NCBI GenBank assembly: GCA_963575745.1
Contig: CAUYUJ010018620.1
Span: 110,001-174,000 of the forward strand
Source: Prorocentrum cordatum
Taxonomy: Eukaryota > Sar > Dinophyceae > Prorocentrales > Prorocentraceae
Length of the DNA stretch: 64,000 nt
Reading direction: 5' to 3'
Shown here: positions 1-10,075 of the stretch, piece after piece
Position numbering within the stretch: position 1 is the stretch's first letter
How the letters are laid out: each line of letters opens with the position of its first letter
The notes under the pieces: model-generated
What the model was told of the DNA's origin: nothing
What the model saw: the letters and a program-made list of their open reading frames with translations, nothing else
The model's database searches: none
Program-made: the position numbers and the translations under genes

Positions 1-60
1 GTCGCATTCGCGATGACAGTCGCAGCGGCAACGGCAGTCGCAGTCACAGCCTCAGCCTCA

Positions 61-830
61 GCCTGCCTCCTCCTCCTCCTTCTCCTGCTCCTCCTCCTCC
101 TCCTCCTCCTCCTCCTCCTCCTCTCCTCCTGCTCGTCCTCGTTCTCGTCCTCCTCGTCTTGCTCGTCCTCCTCCTCCTGGTGCTCTCTCCTCCTCCTCCT
201 CCTCCTCCTCCTCCTCCTCCTCCTCCTCCTCCGGGGTGTCCTCGTTCTCCTCCTCCTGGTGCTCTCCCCCCCCCTCCTCCTCCTCGTCCTCCTCCTCCTC
301 CTCGTCCTCCTCCTCCTCTTCCTCCTCCTCCTCCTCCTCCTCCTGGTAGTCCTCCCCCTCCCCTCCTCCTCCTCCTCCTCCTCCTCCTCCTCCTCCTCCT
401 CCTCTTCCTGGTCGTCCTCGTTCTCGTCCTCCTCGTCTTGCTCGTCCTCCTCCTCCTGGTGTTCTCTCCTCCTCCTCCTCCTCCTCCTCCTCCTCCTCCT
501 CCTGGTGGTCCTCGTTCTCCTCCTCCTGGTACTCTCCCCCCCCCTCCTCCTCCTCCTCCTCGTCCTCGTCCTCCTCCTCCTCCTCCTCCTCTTCCTCCTC
601 CTCCTCCTCCTCCTCCTCCTCCTCCTGGTACTCCTCCCCCTCCCCTCCTCCTCCTCCTCCTCTTCCTGGTCGTCCTCCTCCTCCTGGTCGTCCTCCTCCT
701 CCTGCTCGTCCTCCTCCTCCTCCTGCTCGTCCTTCTTCTCCTGCTCCTCCTGCTCCTCGTCCTGCTCCTGCTCGTCCTCGTCCTCCTGGTCTTGCTCGTC
801 CTCCTCCTCGTCGTGCTCTTGCCCCTGCTG
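61..830. repeat. (TCC)n/(CTC)n low-complexity block
   Basis: Almost pure pyrimidine trinucleotide repeat on the plus strand with interspersed CTCGTCCTC and CCTGGTGCTCTC variants that recur at about 240-300 bp, so the block contains a weak higher-order repeat. It is open in several frames only because of its composition. No gene is called. Confidence 0.95.
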
Positions 831-1332
831 AAAATGTGGCCCAGGAATGGGAGTTCTGGGAAGTCGAAGAGCACGAAGTTGCCTACAGTTGGCTACGGGC
901 ATTCAAAATGTGGCCCGGGAATGGAGTTCTGGGAACTCGAAGAGCACGAAGTGGCCTACAGTTGGCTCCGGGCATTCAAAATGTGGCCCGGGAATGGAGT
1001 TCTGGGAACTCGAAGACCAGGAAGTGGCCTACAGTTGGCTCCGGGCATCCAAAATGTGGCCCGGGAATGGAATTCTGGGAACTCGAAGAGCACGAAGTGT
1101 GTGACTGTTGCATCCGGCCCTCCAGAATGTGGCCCGGGAATGGCGTTCTGGGATGTCGAAGAGCACGAAGTGTGTGACTGTTGCATCCGGTTATTCTAAA
1201 TGTGGCCCGGGAATGGCGTTCTGGGATCTCGAAGAGCACTTTGTGTGTGACTGTTGCATCCGGGTATTCAGAATGTGGCCTGGGAATGGAGTTCTGGGAA
1301 GTCGAAGAGCACGAAGTGTGTGACTGTTGGTG
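831..1332. repeat. 73-bp minisatellite, about 7 copies
   Basis: Units begin AAATGTGGCCCGGGAATGG and restart near 831, 905, 978, 1051, 1124, 1197 and 1270. The period is 73 bp, with 74 bp for the first unit because of one extra G. The first four units contain GGCCTACAGTTGGCT and the later ones GTGTGACTGTTGCATCCGG, so the array has two subtypes. Because 73 is not a multiple of 3, each unit is read in the next frame and similar peptides appear in all three frames; this is not evidence of coding. Confidence 0.95.
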
Positions 1333-1439
1333 AAAAACGAGCCCGGCACCTGCCGCCCGGCAACTCCCAACACCTGCCCGGACCCCCCTGTGGAGTGATC
1401 TGCTGCTCTCTTTTGATCCCACTAGAAACCTATCAGTCT

Positions 1440-3515
1440 TCGCTGTTAGGTAAAAACGAGAGTCCCAGGCAGCGCTACCTGCCGCCACGCTCGGAAACGC
1501 GTCAGGCCCCGAAGCCTCCGGAGGCGCCCAGCGAAACCCCAACAAAACATGTTCCCAGGAAGTCTAACGGCCACTGCCGCCGACGTTGAAGGAGGACTGT
1601 CCAGACCCCCAGAAATCTTCCAAACAGGCTTCCAAGAGGGCGCCGAGACAGCCCAGGGCCGCCCCCAGACGGCCCAAGAAAGCCCCAACACAGACGAAAA
1701 GGGCCGCAAGAGGCCCCCAAGAGGCCCCGAAACGAAGACATATCGTTCGAACACGCCCAAGATGGCCTCTGGACAGCCCACAAGGCTTCCAACACGGCCT
1801 AAAGGGACGCCAAAATCATTGATTGTCCTTAGGTTTTTGATGGATTTCAGACACCCAATGTCGCCCCAACCGGCCCCCACGAGGGCGCCGAGACGGCCCA
1901 TGGACGCCCTGCCGCGGGCACGAGGCAGGGCCTGGGTCGGAGCCCTCGCACCGGGGGGTCCGGGGGCCCTGCCGTGGCGCTGGGGGCCTTGTTAAAATCG
2001 CCCGAAGACGGCCCTGGCGTTTCCAGACAACGAAAACGACCAATGGCCGCCCGCGATCACCCCAGAATTGGTCCCTGACTGTCCAAGAGGCCTCCAAGAC
2101 GCCCCAAGAGGTCTCTAAGATGGCTCCCAAGGAGCCCCAGGAGGCAGAATTAATTTGTTGTTCTTTGGTTCTTGATCGATTTTCGAGTTCTCGCCTTTTG
2201 AGTTTCCTGACGCTCCACGACGGGCCAACATGCTTTAACTTCCGCTTCAAGGCATCCCTAGAGGCCTCGAAGACGGTCACAAGACAGCCCACGGGGGTCC
2301 CAAGACGGCGCCACAGGCGCGCAAGGCGGCCCGAGAGGGCCTCAGGACGGCCCCAAGATGGAGCCAAGAGGGTTGACACGAACCGAAAATCCGAGTCTTC
2401 CACCCCGAAAGGCTCCCAGGAGGCCCCGAGAAGCCCCTAACAGGCTCCAAGAGGCCCCAAGGAGCCCCCCAGGGGGCCGAAGAGTATCCAAGAGGCCTCC
2501 CACGAAGGCCCCAAGAGGCAAAAATCCATGTCTTGCCATAGGGTTTTGATTGATGTTCGAGTTTTCAGCTTTGGGGCGTCCTGACGCTCCAAGACGGCCC
2601 AAAAGGCCTCCAAGACCAATCCAAGATAGCCCAAGAGGCCTCCAACAGGGCCCAAGACAGCCCGAGAGGGCACCAATACGGCCCCAAGGGGGGCCCAAGA
2701 GGGGTAAGACGTACCGAAAATCCGAGCCTTCACCCCGAGAGGATCTCAGGAAGCCCCAGAGGCCCCCAAGTGGGACCCAAGAGGCCCTCAAGAAGCTCCC
2801 CAGAAGCCCGAAGAGGTTCCAAGAAGCATTGTTTTCCCATCGGCCTTTGATGGATTCTAGAGTTCCCAGCCTTTTGGCATCCCGACGCTCCAAGACGGCC
2901 TAAGTGGCCCCCACGGCCGCTCCAAGATAGCCGAAGAGGCCTCCAAGAGGGCCCCAAGACGGCCCACTAGGGCCCCAAGACGGTGCCCGAGGCGCTCAAG
3001 ACGGCCCGACAGGGCCCCAAGAGAGCCCCAAGAAGGGGAACGCGAACCCAACAGCAGAGCTTTCCGCCCTAAGAGGCCCACAGGAGGCCCCAACAGTCCC
3101 CAAGTGGTCCGACGAGGCCCCCCAAAGCCCCCCACCAGGCCCCAAAAGGCCCCAAGATAGCCGAACAGTGCTCTCGATGCATCAAAATTGCTTCAAGGAG
3201 GCCCCGGGAGGCTTCCAGATTGCCCCAATGTGGCCTCAAGCCGGGCCTCCACGCAGCCAAGTCGGCCAATTGATTGCTTCAGAGACTGCACAACATCATT
3301 TTCCGACTGCCCGGAGAACCCTGACGATGCCCCCAAGGGATCCCAAGAAGCCCCAAGATGCCCCCCCGAGAAGCACCCCAGAGGTGCCTCCAACAGCCAA
3401 TTGAGGAAGCACGGAGAACCCCCCAAAAGCCCTTCAGATGCCCCCACGAAGACCCAAGAGGTTCCCAAGAGGCCATCAGGAGGCACGACTATGTCACGCG
3501 CCTGTGCTTGCTAGC
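1440..3515 (+). repeat. D array: degenerate GGCCCCAAGAGG repeat
   Basis: Degenerate repeat of the type CCAAGACGGCCCAAGAGGCC, always in this orientation on the plus strand. Every ~300-380 bp it is interrupted by an AT-richer core of the type GGCAAAA...TTTTGATGGATT, for example near 1,810, 2,145, 2,520 and 2,828. The core is followed by a junction such as GACGCTCCAAGACGGCCC. This gives a higher-order unit. Many ORFs cross it, all Pro/Arg/Gly-rich composition artefacts. I see no gene. Confidence 0.85.
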
Positions 3516-3551
3516 GCTGTCCAAGATCTTCTAGCGCGCCCCCGGCCTGGG

Positions 3552-3592
3552 CTAGAACCTGAGCGCGCGCGAAGCGCGCGCGATGGTTCTAG
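3552..3592. repeat. GCGCGCGC hairpin element, copy 1
   Basis: Nested dyad. Outer arms are CTAGAACC (3552-3559) and GGTTCTAG (3585-3592). Inner arms are GCGCGCGC (3563-3570) and GCGCGCGC (3574-3581) around a GAA loop, with 3-nt internal loops between stems. A (TA)n tract follows immediately. A diverged second copy lies at 18,415-18,452, also followed by AT-rich DNA. Confidence 0.8.
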
Positions 3593-3610
3593 TATATATA
3601 TATATATACA
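3593..3610. repeat. (TA)n microsatellite
   Basis: Short uninterrupted TA dinucleotide run directly after the hairpin. Confidence 0.9.
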
Positions 3611-3669
3611 AATACATCCAGACGACCACCCTTCGGGTGATAAGGAGGTTCGGGGGGGGAGGAACCAAC

Positions 3670-3850
3670 GTCTCACTCGATCGGTCTCACTATCGATCTC
3701 ACTATCGATCTCAGTATCGGTATCGCTCAATCGAGCTCACTCGATCGATCTCACAATCGATCTCAGTCGATCTGTTTCATTCGATCGATCTCACATTCGG
3801 TCTCATTATCGATCTCACTATCAATAGCACAATCGATCTCACAATCAACG
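3670..3850. repeat. CTCACTATCGAT short tandem repeat
   Basis: Imperfect ~12-bp repeat of the form CTCACTATCGAT, with CGATCGAT variants, grading into the ATC tract that follows. Confidence 0.85.
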
Positions 3851-4473
3851 TCATCATCGTCATCAGCAACATCATCGTCATCAACGTCATCAACGTCATC
3901 ATCAACATCATCATCATCATCATCATGATCATCATCATCATCATCACCATCATCATCGGGACACCATCATCATATCATTACCATCATCATCATAACCATC
4001 ATCATCGGGGCACCATCATCGTCACCATCATCATCAACATCATCATCATCGGGACACCTTCATCATCGTCGGAACACCACCATCATCATCATCTCATCAG
4101 CATCATGAGCAACATCATCACCATTGGGACACCAGCATCATCATCAGCAACGTCATCATCATCAACATCATCATCATCGGGACACCATTATCATCGTCAA
4201 CATCAGCATCATCACCATCATCATCATCGGGACACAGTCATCATCATCATCATCATCACCATCATCATCGGGACACCATCATCAAAATCATCATCATCAC
4301 CTCATCATCTTCCTGATCATCAACATCATCATCAGTATCGGGACACTATCATCGTCATCATCATCATCTACCTCATCATCATCGGGACACCATCATCACC
4401 ACAATTATCAACAGCATCATCCTCAACCTCATCATCACCATCATCATCTGGACACCATCATCATCATCATCCG

Positions 4474-4507
<34 letters not shown>

Positions 4508-4833
4508 TCATCATCTCTTCATCTTCAGCAGCATCATGATGATGATGATCATCATCATCATCATCGGGACACTCGGGACACCATCATCATCATCATCAGC
4601 AACATCATCATCATCAATATCATCACCATCGGGACACCATCATCATCACCACCATCACCATCATCATCATCAACATCGTCAACATCCTCCTCCTTCTCAT
4701 CATCATCATCGGGACACCATCATCATTACCACCACCATCACCACCATGAGCATTATCATCATCAACAACATCATCGACATCATCATCATCATCATCATTA
4801 TCATCATCATCATCATCATGTTCATCATCATCC

Positions 4834-4873
<40 letters not shown>

Positions 4874-4912
4874 TATCATCATCATCATCATCATCATAAT
4901 CATCATCGGGAC
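3851..4912. repeat. Imperfect (ATC)n tract with GGGACACC inserts
   Basis: About 1.06 kb of CAT/ATC trinucleotide repeat broken at irregular intervals by GGGACACC. It is open in several frames (His/Ile/Ser-rich), all compositional. No gene is called. Confidence 0.95.
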
Positions 4913-5081
4913 ACCGACGGGACACCGGCGGGACACCGGCTTGACACCGCGCGGCACCGGACGCCGGAAGGGAGTCATTTGGTCCGGCCGCGCCCCAGCC
5001 ACAGCGGGACACCGGCGGGACACCGCGCGGCACCGGTTGCTGGAAGGGAGTCATTTGTTCCGGCCGCGCTTCAGCCACAGG
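4913..5081. repeat. GGGACACCGGC repeat with two 76-bp units
   Basis: GGGACACCGGC motifs followed by GGAAGGGAGTCATTTG and CCGGCCGCGC. The GGAAGGGAG marker sits at 4966 and 5042, a 76-bp period with two copies. The GGGACACC inserts of the preceding ATC tract are the same motif, so the two repeats probably share a history. Confidence 0.85.
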
Positions 5082-5209
5082 AGAGTTTCTTCTCGCCCGC
5101 CCACGCAGCTTCGCCTCGCCCGCACGCACGGCACGCACGAACACGAAACCGAAATCGATTTTCCGGGGGGGGGCTCTCCGTTCCATTCCGATCTCACCCA
5201 CTCACCTCC

Positions 5210-5212
<3 letters not shown>

Positions 5213-5244
<32 letters not shown>
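5213..5244. repeat. (AT)n microsatellite
   Basis: Uninterrupted AT run of about 32 bp. Confidence 0.95.
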
Positions 5245-5247
<3 letters not shown>

Positions 5248-5269
5248 AGTAGGCTGGGGGAGGGCCCAG

Positions 5270-6710
5270 AACTGCGACCACTGGTTCGCATGGGGGGCTG
5301 GGGGGGCCTTGAGGGCTCCAAGAGGGTTCAGAAGCGGCCCCGGACCCCCCCAGAGGTTCCCAAGCTGGCCCAAGAGGCGCCCAAAGCGCCCCAGGTTGTC
5401 TGGAAGGTGGCTGAAGAGCGCGCTGAGATGGCTTCCGGATGGGCCACGAGCGCTCGAAGATAGCCCAAGACCCAAGACTGCTCCTAGACGGCCACAAAAG
5501 GCATTCAAGACAGTCCAAGAGGCCGCCGAGAAGGCCCACCAAGGGCAAACATCAAGAATTTCCCATGGAAAAGCGTATATTTCATAGACCCAAAAGGCCC
5601 CCAAGAGGGCCCCCAGGGCCTGAAGAGAGCTTCAAGAAGCACAAGAGTGCTCCAACACGGCCCAAGAGAGTACCCAGGAACCCCGAGGGGGCCACCGCCT
5701 ACATGGTCGGAGAGGGCCCCCAGAGGGCCCCGAGACGGGCTCAGGTCCCCATGACGGGCGAAGAGGGACCCGGAACGGCCGAACTGGGCTCCAGAGGGTC
5801 CATAAAAGGTCGTCCAGGACTCCCTGACGACGGTCCAGGAGGTCGCTGAGCAGGCTCCCCGGTGCAAAAAACTAGCATTTCCCATTGAAAAGCGTACATT
5901 TTTATAATTTTCGCTTCTTGTGTTCCATCGGCGGCCATGTCGGCCCCAAAGGCTCCCCAAATCGGTGCCACACGGTCCACGAGGCCCCCAAGAGAGTTCC
6001 AAGACAGCCTCAAGAGAGCGTCTAGCAGCACAATAGAATTCCAAAACAGCCCGAGACGGTCCCCAGGGGGCCGGAGGGAGCCACCGGAGGATCCCTACAT
6101 GGTCGGAGAAGGCTCCATGAGGGCCCCAAGACGGCTCGGCTACCCATGGCATGCCAAGAGGGGCTTGGGACAGCCGAAATGGGCTCCCAAACGGACCACA
6201 AAAGGCCCGCACGGACCCCCCTACGACTAGGCCGCTGAGAAGGCCCTCCCAAGGCAAAAGTGAAGTACTTCCTATGGAAAAACATATATTCCTGGGAGCT
6301 TCGCTTTTCAGTTCTACCAGCGGTCGCGACGGCCCAAGAGGTTACTAAAATGGGCCCCAGACGGCCCGCCCCAGAGGCCCCAAAGAGGGTTCCAAGATGG
6401 GCTGAAGAGAGCTTCAAGCAGCACAAAAGAGCTACAAGACGGCCCAAGAGAGCCCCCAGGATGCCCGAGGGGGCCACCAGAGGATTCGGTCAGAGAGGGC
6501 CCCAGGAGGGCCCCAAGTTGGGCTGAGCTCCCCACGACGTGCCAAGAGGGCTCCGGAACGGCCGAAATGGGCCCTCTGACGGGCCAACAAAGGCCCCAAA
6601 GGACCCCAAAGAAAGGCCTGGAGAAGCTCCAGAGACTGCCACAATGCTTCCAAAAGGCTCCCGGCACGCGTTCCAGTAGGCACCCGTGTACTGGGTACGT
6701 TGGGAGCAGA
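5270..6710 (+). repeat. D array, second block
   Basis: Same plus-strand GGCCCCAAGAGG family as at 1.4-3.5 kb. AT-richer cores lie near 5,545-5,590, 5,865-5,930 and 6,255-6,300. Each carries a TTTCCCAT(G/T)GAAAAGCGTA-like string, giving a higher-order period of roughly 310-390 bp. No gene is visible. Confidence 0.85.
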
Positions 6711-6711
6711 G

Positions 6712-7107
6712 AGGAGGAGGAGGAGGAGGAGGAGGAGGAGGAGGAGGAGGAGGAGGAGGGAGGAGAGGAGGAGGGAGGAGGGAGGAGGAGGAGGAGGAGG
6801 AGGAGGAGGAGGAGGAGGAGGAGGAGGAGGATGAGGAGGAGGAGGAGAGCCGGAGGAGGGAGGGGAGGAGGAGGAGGAGGAGGAGCGAGGAGGAGGAGGA
6901 GGAGGATGGAGGGGAGGAGAGGGGTAGGAGGGAGGAGGAGGGAGGAGGAGGAGGAGGAAGGGAGGAGGAGGAGGAAGGAGGAGGAGGAGGAGGAGGAGGG
7001 GGAGGGGAGGGGGAGGAGGAGGGAGGAGGTGACAAGGACAAGGACAAGGACAAAGGACAAGGACAAGGACAAGGACAAGGACAAGGACAAGGACAAGGAC
7101 AAGGACA

Positions 7108-7142
<35 letters not shown>

Positions 7143-7260
7143 GAGGAGGAGGAGGAGGAGGAGGAGGAGGTGGGAGAGGAGGAGAAGGAGGAGCAGGAGG
7201 AGGAGGAGCAGGAGGAGGAGTTGGAAGAGGAGGAGGAGGAGGACGAGGAGTAAGAGGAGG
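6712..7260. repeat. (GGA)n and (GGACAA)n/(GGACGA)n block
   Basis: Polypurine GGA repeat from 6712, a hexanucleotide GGACAA run from about 7,031 to 7,110 that drifts to GGACGA, then GGA again. Glu/Gly/Asp-rich ORFs across it are artefacts. Confidence 0.95.
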
Positions 7261-7374
7261 GGGAGGAATATCAGGAGGACGAATAGGGTGAATAGGAGGG
7301 GTGTCTGAAAAACGTACCCCAGTGATACCTTACTTGTGGCAGCCACGCGTTTGGTATACACACAAATATGCGTG

Positions 7375-7770
7375 TATATATGTATAGATGTATATGTACA
7401 TGTATATGTGTATATATATATATATATGTATGTATGTATGTATATATGTATGCATGCGTATGCATGCATGTATGTATGTATGTATGTATGTATGTATGTA
7501 TGTATGTATGTATGTATGTATGTAGGTGTGTGTATGTATGTATGTATGTATGTATGCATGTATGTATGTATGTATGTATGTATGTATGTATGTATGTATG
7601 TATGTATGTATGTATGTATATGTATGTATATGTATGTAGATGTATGTATATGTATGTATATGTATGTATATGTATGTATATGTATGTATATGTATGTATA
7701 TGTATGTATGTATGTATGTATGTATGCATGTTTGTATGTATGTATGTACACATATATATATATACATAAT
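7375..7770. repeat. (TGTA)n microsatellite
   Basis: Tetranucleotide TGTA/TATG repeat with a TGTATATGTA subarray near 7,620-7,700 and AT runs at both ends. Reverse-strand Tyr/Ile/His/Thr ORFs are artefacts. Confidence 0.95.
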
Positions 7771-7799
7771 GGGGAGTGGGCCAGTGGGCCCCAGGGAAA

Positions 7800-8357
7800 C
7801 CTGATTTCAGTACCTGGCCTTCGGCCCCTTCCTTGGGTGGCTCTTGGCCCTCCCAGGTACGTGCGGCAGGCTTTCAAATTGCTCCCGGGCGGCCCGGGGT
7901 CGCTGAACTATTCGTTCCTAGACGCCACAGACGGCTTCAAGACGGCCCAGGAGGCCCCCAAGACGCCCCAAGAGGATTCCCAAGAGGGCCTCAAGCGGCA
8001 AAACTGGCCCCATTCCTTTTTGGAAAACGTGAATAATCATTTGAATATTCGTCTCTGGAGCTTTCAGAGCATCCAAGACGGCCCGCAAGGCCTCCAAGAT
8101 CGCATCAAGACGGCCCGAGGCTCCCTACAGGTCTCCAGAACGGCTCAAGAGAGCCCCAAGAAGGCCCAAAAGGCCTTCAAGACAGCCAATGAATGCCCCA
8201 GGACGGCCCCAAGAGGGGGCCCAGAGGGTGTACCCGAACGGATATTTCGAGTCTTCGGCCCTAAGGCGCCCCCAGGAGGCCCATGAAGCCCCCCGAAAAA
8301 ACTCACAAGAGACCCCGAATAGGCTCCCAGGAAACCCCAAAAGGCCCCCAAGGGGCC
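7800..8357 (+). repeat. D array, third block, interrupted by element 1
   Basis: GGCCCCAAGAGG family with one AT-rich core near 8,010-8,070. It ends at the CCGAC target site of element 1. D-type sequence resumes beyond the 3' LTR, so element 1 inserted into this array. Confidence 0.8.
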
Positions 8358-8362
8358 CCGAC
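8358..8362. repeat. Target-site duplication CCGAC, left copy
   Basis: Five bases CCGAC directly before the 5' LTR. The same five bases follow the 3' LTR at 16162-16166. Confidence 0.9.
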
Positions 8363-8544
8363 TGTGATTCCAGAAGACTCGCTGCTCTTCTCACTCGCTC
8401 TCTGCTGTTGCTGCTCAGCTGTCCAGGGTCTCTCTGCCGCCGCCCGTTTTGGCTCTAATAATTTTAGGGCCCTTGGCCGATTGAGCTACGATCCGCTCTG
8501 CGAGCGTTTCCAAAACGATAGATCCGCGATCTTTCCATATCACA
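8363..8544 (+). repeat. Element 1 5' LTR (182 bp)
   Basis: Begins TGTGATTCC and ends CATATCACA. It differs from the 3' LTR only in AACGATAGATCC versus AACGATAAATCC. Contains CCGTTTTGGCTCTAA at 8443-8457, which partly resembles the dinoflagellate spliced leader. Confidence 0.95.
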
Positions 8545-8545
8545 G

Positions 8546-8552
8546 TGGTAGC
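8546..8552 (+). other. Element 1 primer-binding site TGGTAGC
   Basis: One base after the 5' LTR. TGGTAGC is the complement of a tRNA 3' end GCTACCA, the end expected for initiator tRNA-Met, which primes many Copia/Ty1 elements. The match stops after 7 nt. Element 2 has the same TGGTAGC at its LTR junction. Confidence 0.6.
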
Positions 8553-9286
8553 TTGAAGCGAGGCTCGCTATCCCGGCCCGCGGGGCCGTACATATCCAAG
8601 AGTCGAACAAGTCCGCGCCGACCCGCCGACCGACCAAGCTGCAGAGCCGGGTCGACCAGCGCAAGAAGAATTCGACGTGCTGGGACTGCGGCGAGGCCGG
8701 GCGCTGGACGGGGGACAGCCAATGCCCCACGCCGGGCGCGCGCAAGTTCGCGCCCAAGGACGGTAAGCCCAAGGGCGGTGGACGCGGAGGCCGTGGAGGT
8801 CGTCCGCAGCGCCAGGCGCACATCACCGAGCGCGACGACCAGGTGGTCCAGTTCGCGGACGAGGAGATCGCCCTGCACCCGCAGGGCCCCGTGACGCCGC
8901 CCCCGGAGGCCTGTGTCTCGGAGCGGCTCATTCACCACCTGCCGAACGTGAACGTCGCGATCGGCAGCGATAAGCCCCGGGACGAAGGCATCGGCGTGGT
9001 CGACACCGCCTGCCTTTTCTGCGTCTCGGGCAAGAAGTGGTGCGACAACTACAAGGGCATCCTCACGAGGATGGGCCTCGCCGACCAGATTCTCGAGGAG
9101 CCAGAGGACGAGGTCTACAGGTTCGGCAACGGAGGCACCCTACCCAGCAAGCTGCGCGTCACCGCGCCGCTTGTGCTGTGCGGCCAGGCCGGCCGCATCG
9201 TGTTCAGCGTCGTGGACAGCCCCACGCTCGGCCTGCTCGTAGGCCGGGACTTCATCCAGCCTTCCAAGATCGACATCTCGCTCTGA
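8552..9286 (+). pseudogene. Element 1 gag remnant, zinc knuckle and protease
   Basis: Frame open from 8552 (after a TAG in the primer-binding site) to TGA at 9284-9286, with no ATG near the start. Only about 42 codons precede the zinc knuckle, so the capsid part of Gag is missing. The knuckle (8678-8725) reads CWDCGEAGRWTGDSQC. It keeps C-x2-C but has Arg where CCHC knuckles have His, and wider spacing to the last Cys. After a Gly/Arg-rich stretch comes an aspartic-protease motif, VVDTA at about 8996-9010, then GGTLPSKLRVTAPL and LLVGRDF, which fit a retropepsin fold. The same frame continues past the TGA towards integrase, so the stop is probably a mutation. Confidence 0.75.
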
Positions 9287-10075
9287 AAGGGCCAGATCCG
9301 CATCGGAAACGCCACCCAGAAGCTCACCACGAGCGCCGCGGGCCACCCCGCGATCAAGCTGCAGCCAGAGGACTGGCGCGCCATCTGGGATGCCGGTAGG
9401 GAGCACAAGCCCGGTGTAAAACGACAGCTGGACAAAACCATGTACATCGAGGTCGAGAGGACGATCGATCGCCAGGAGAGGAAGACGAGGACGGGCGACC
9501 CGCCGACGGTCAACAGCACTACCCGTCCCAGCGCGCTGATCGACACCACCAACAACCTCGTTACGGAGAAGGAGCTGAACGTCCCGAGGCGGCTCCAGCC
9601 TCGACGACCGAGGGGATCACGGCTGCTTTCGGCCGTCGCCTCAGCTTTGGTTTGCTGTTCTACCGCAGCACCAGCTCCTAGCCTCACGCTTGCTATGCTG
9701 CCGGAGGCTACCTACCCCGCGACGTGCGCTACCGAGCCCCTTCAGGACTGCATCGCCTGCGGCGAGACGACCTTCGAGGCCTGCAGTCATCAGGGTTTCT
9801 GCTCGGACTGCGTCTTCGGCACCCCCGTGACCCTGAGTTACGACCAGGACGCCATCATTAGCGACAGCCACGGACCCGATGTCAACATCGTGGTGGAGGA
9901 GCAGTTACGCGTGAGGACGCTCAAGAAGGGGACGAAGCCGCAGCTGATCGCGGGCAAACGGTCAGCCTTCGTCACCAGCAGAAGCGGCATCCAGCCGCAC
10001 AGGATCGGCCAGGCTCTAACATCCGACCTGGCCAAGTCCACGACCCGATCCAGCCCGACGTCCACGCCAACCAGC
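9287..10075 (+). pseudogene. Element 1 spacer with Cys/His cluster
   Basis: Continues the protease frame after the TGA; the first ATG is at 9440. The sequence is Arg/Thr/Ser/Pro-rich and then has a cysteine cluster (CIACGETTFEAC followed by HQGFCSDC, about 9,749-9,811). This could be a small zinc-binding module or an expired one. No homologous family is recognised. It links protease to the methyltransferase-like module. Confidence 0.45.

Noticed and set aside
13-874. Long Ser/Leu, Gly/Arg and Pro/Leu ORFs on both strands
   Set aside because: Produced by the TCC repeat; no complexity beyond the repeat.
831-1332. CRISPR-like array
   Set aside because: Units are contiguous and there are no variable spacers between constant repeats; the genome is eukaryotic.
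831-1545. Peptide repeats such as WPGNGVLG in three frames
   Set aside because: Explained by a 73-bp DNA period that is not a multiple of 3; no single frame is maintained.
3583-5252. His/Ile/Ser-rich and Met/Asp-rich ORFs
   Set aside because: Translation of the ATC tract.
1446-6530. Pro/Arg/Lys-rich plus-strand and Gly/Leu/Trp-rich minus-strand ORFs in D arrays
   Set aside because: Composition artefacts of GGCCCCAAGAGG repeats; overlapping ORFs in many frames with no domain.
7271-7877. Tyr/Ile/His/Thr and Cys/Met/Tyr/Val ORFs
   Set aside because: Translation of the TGTA microsatellite.
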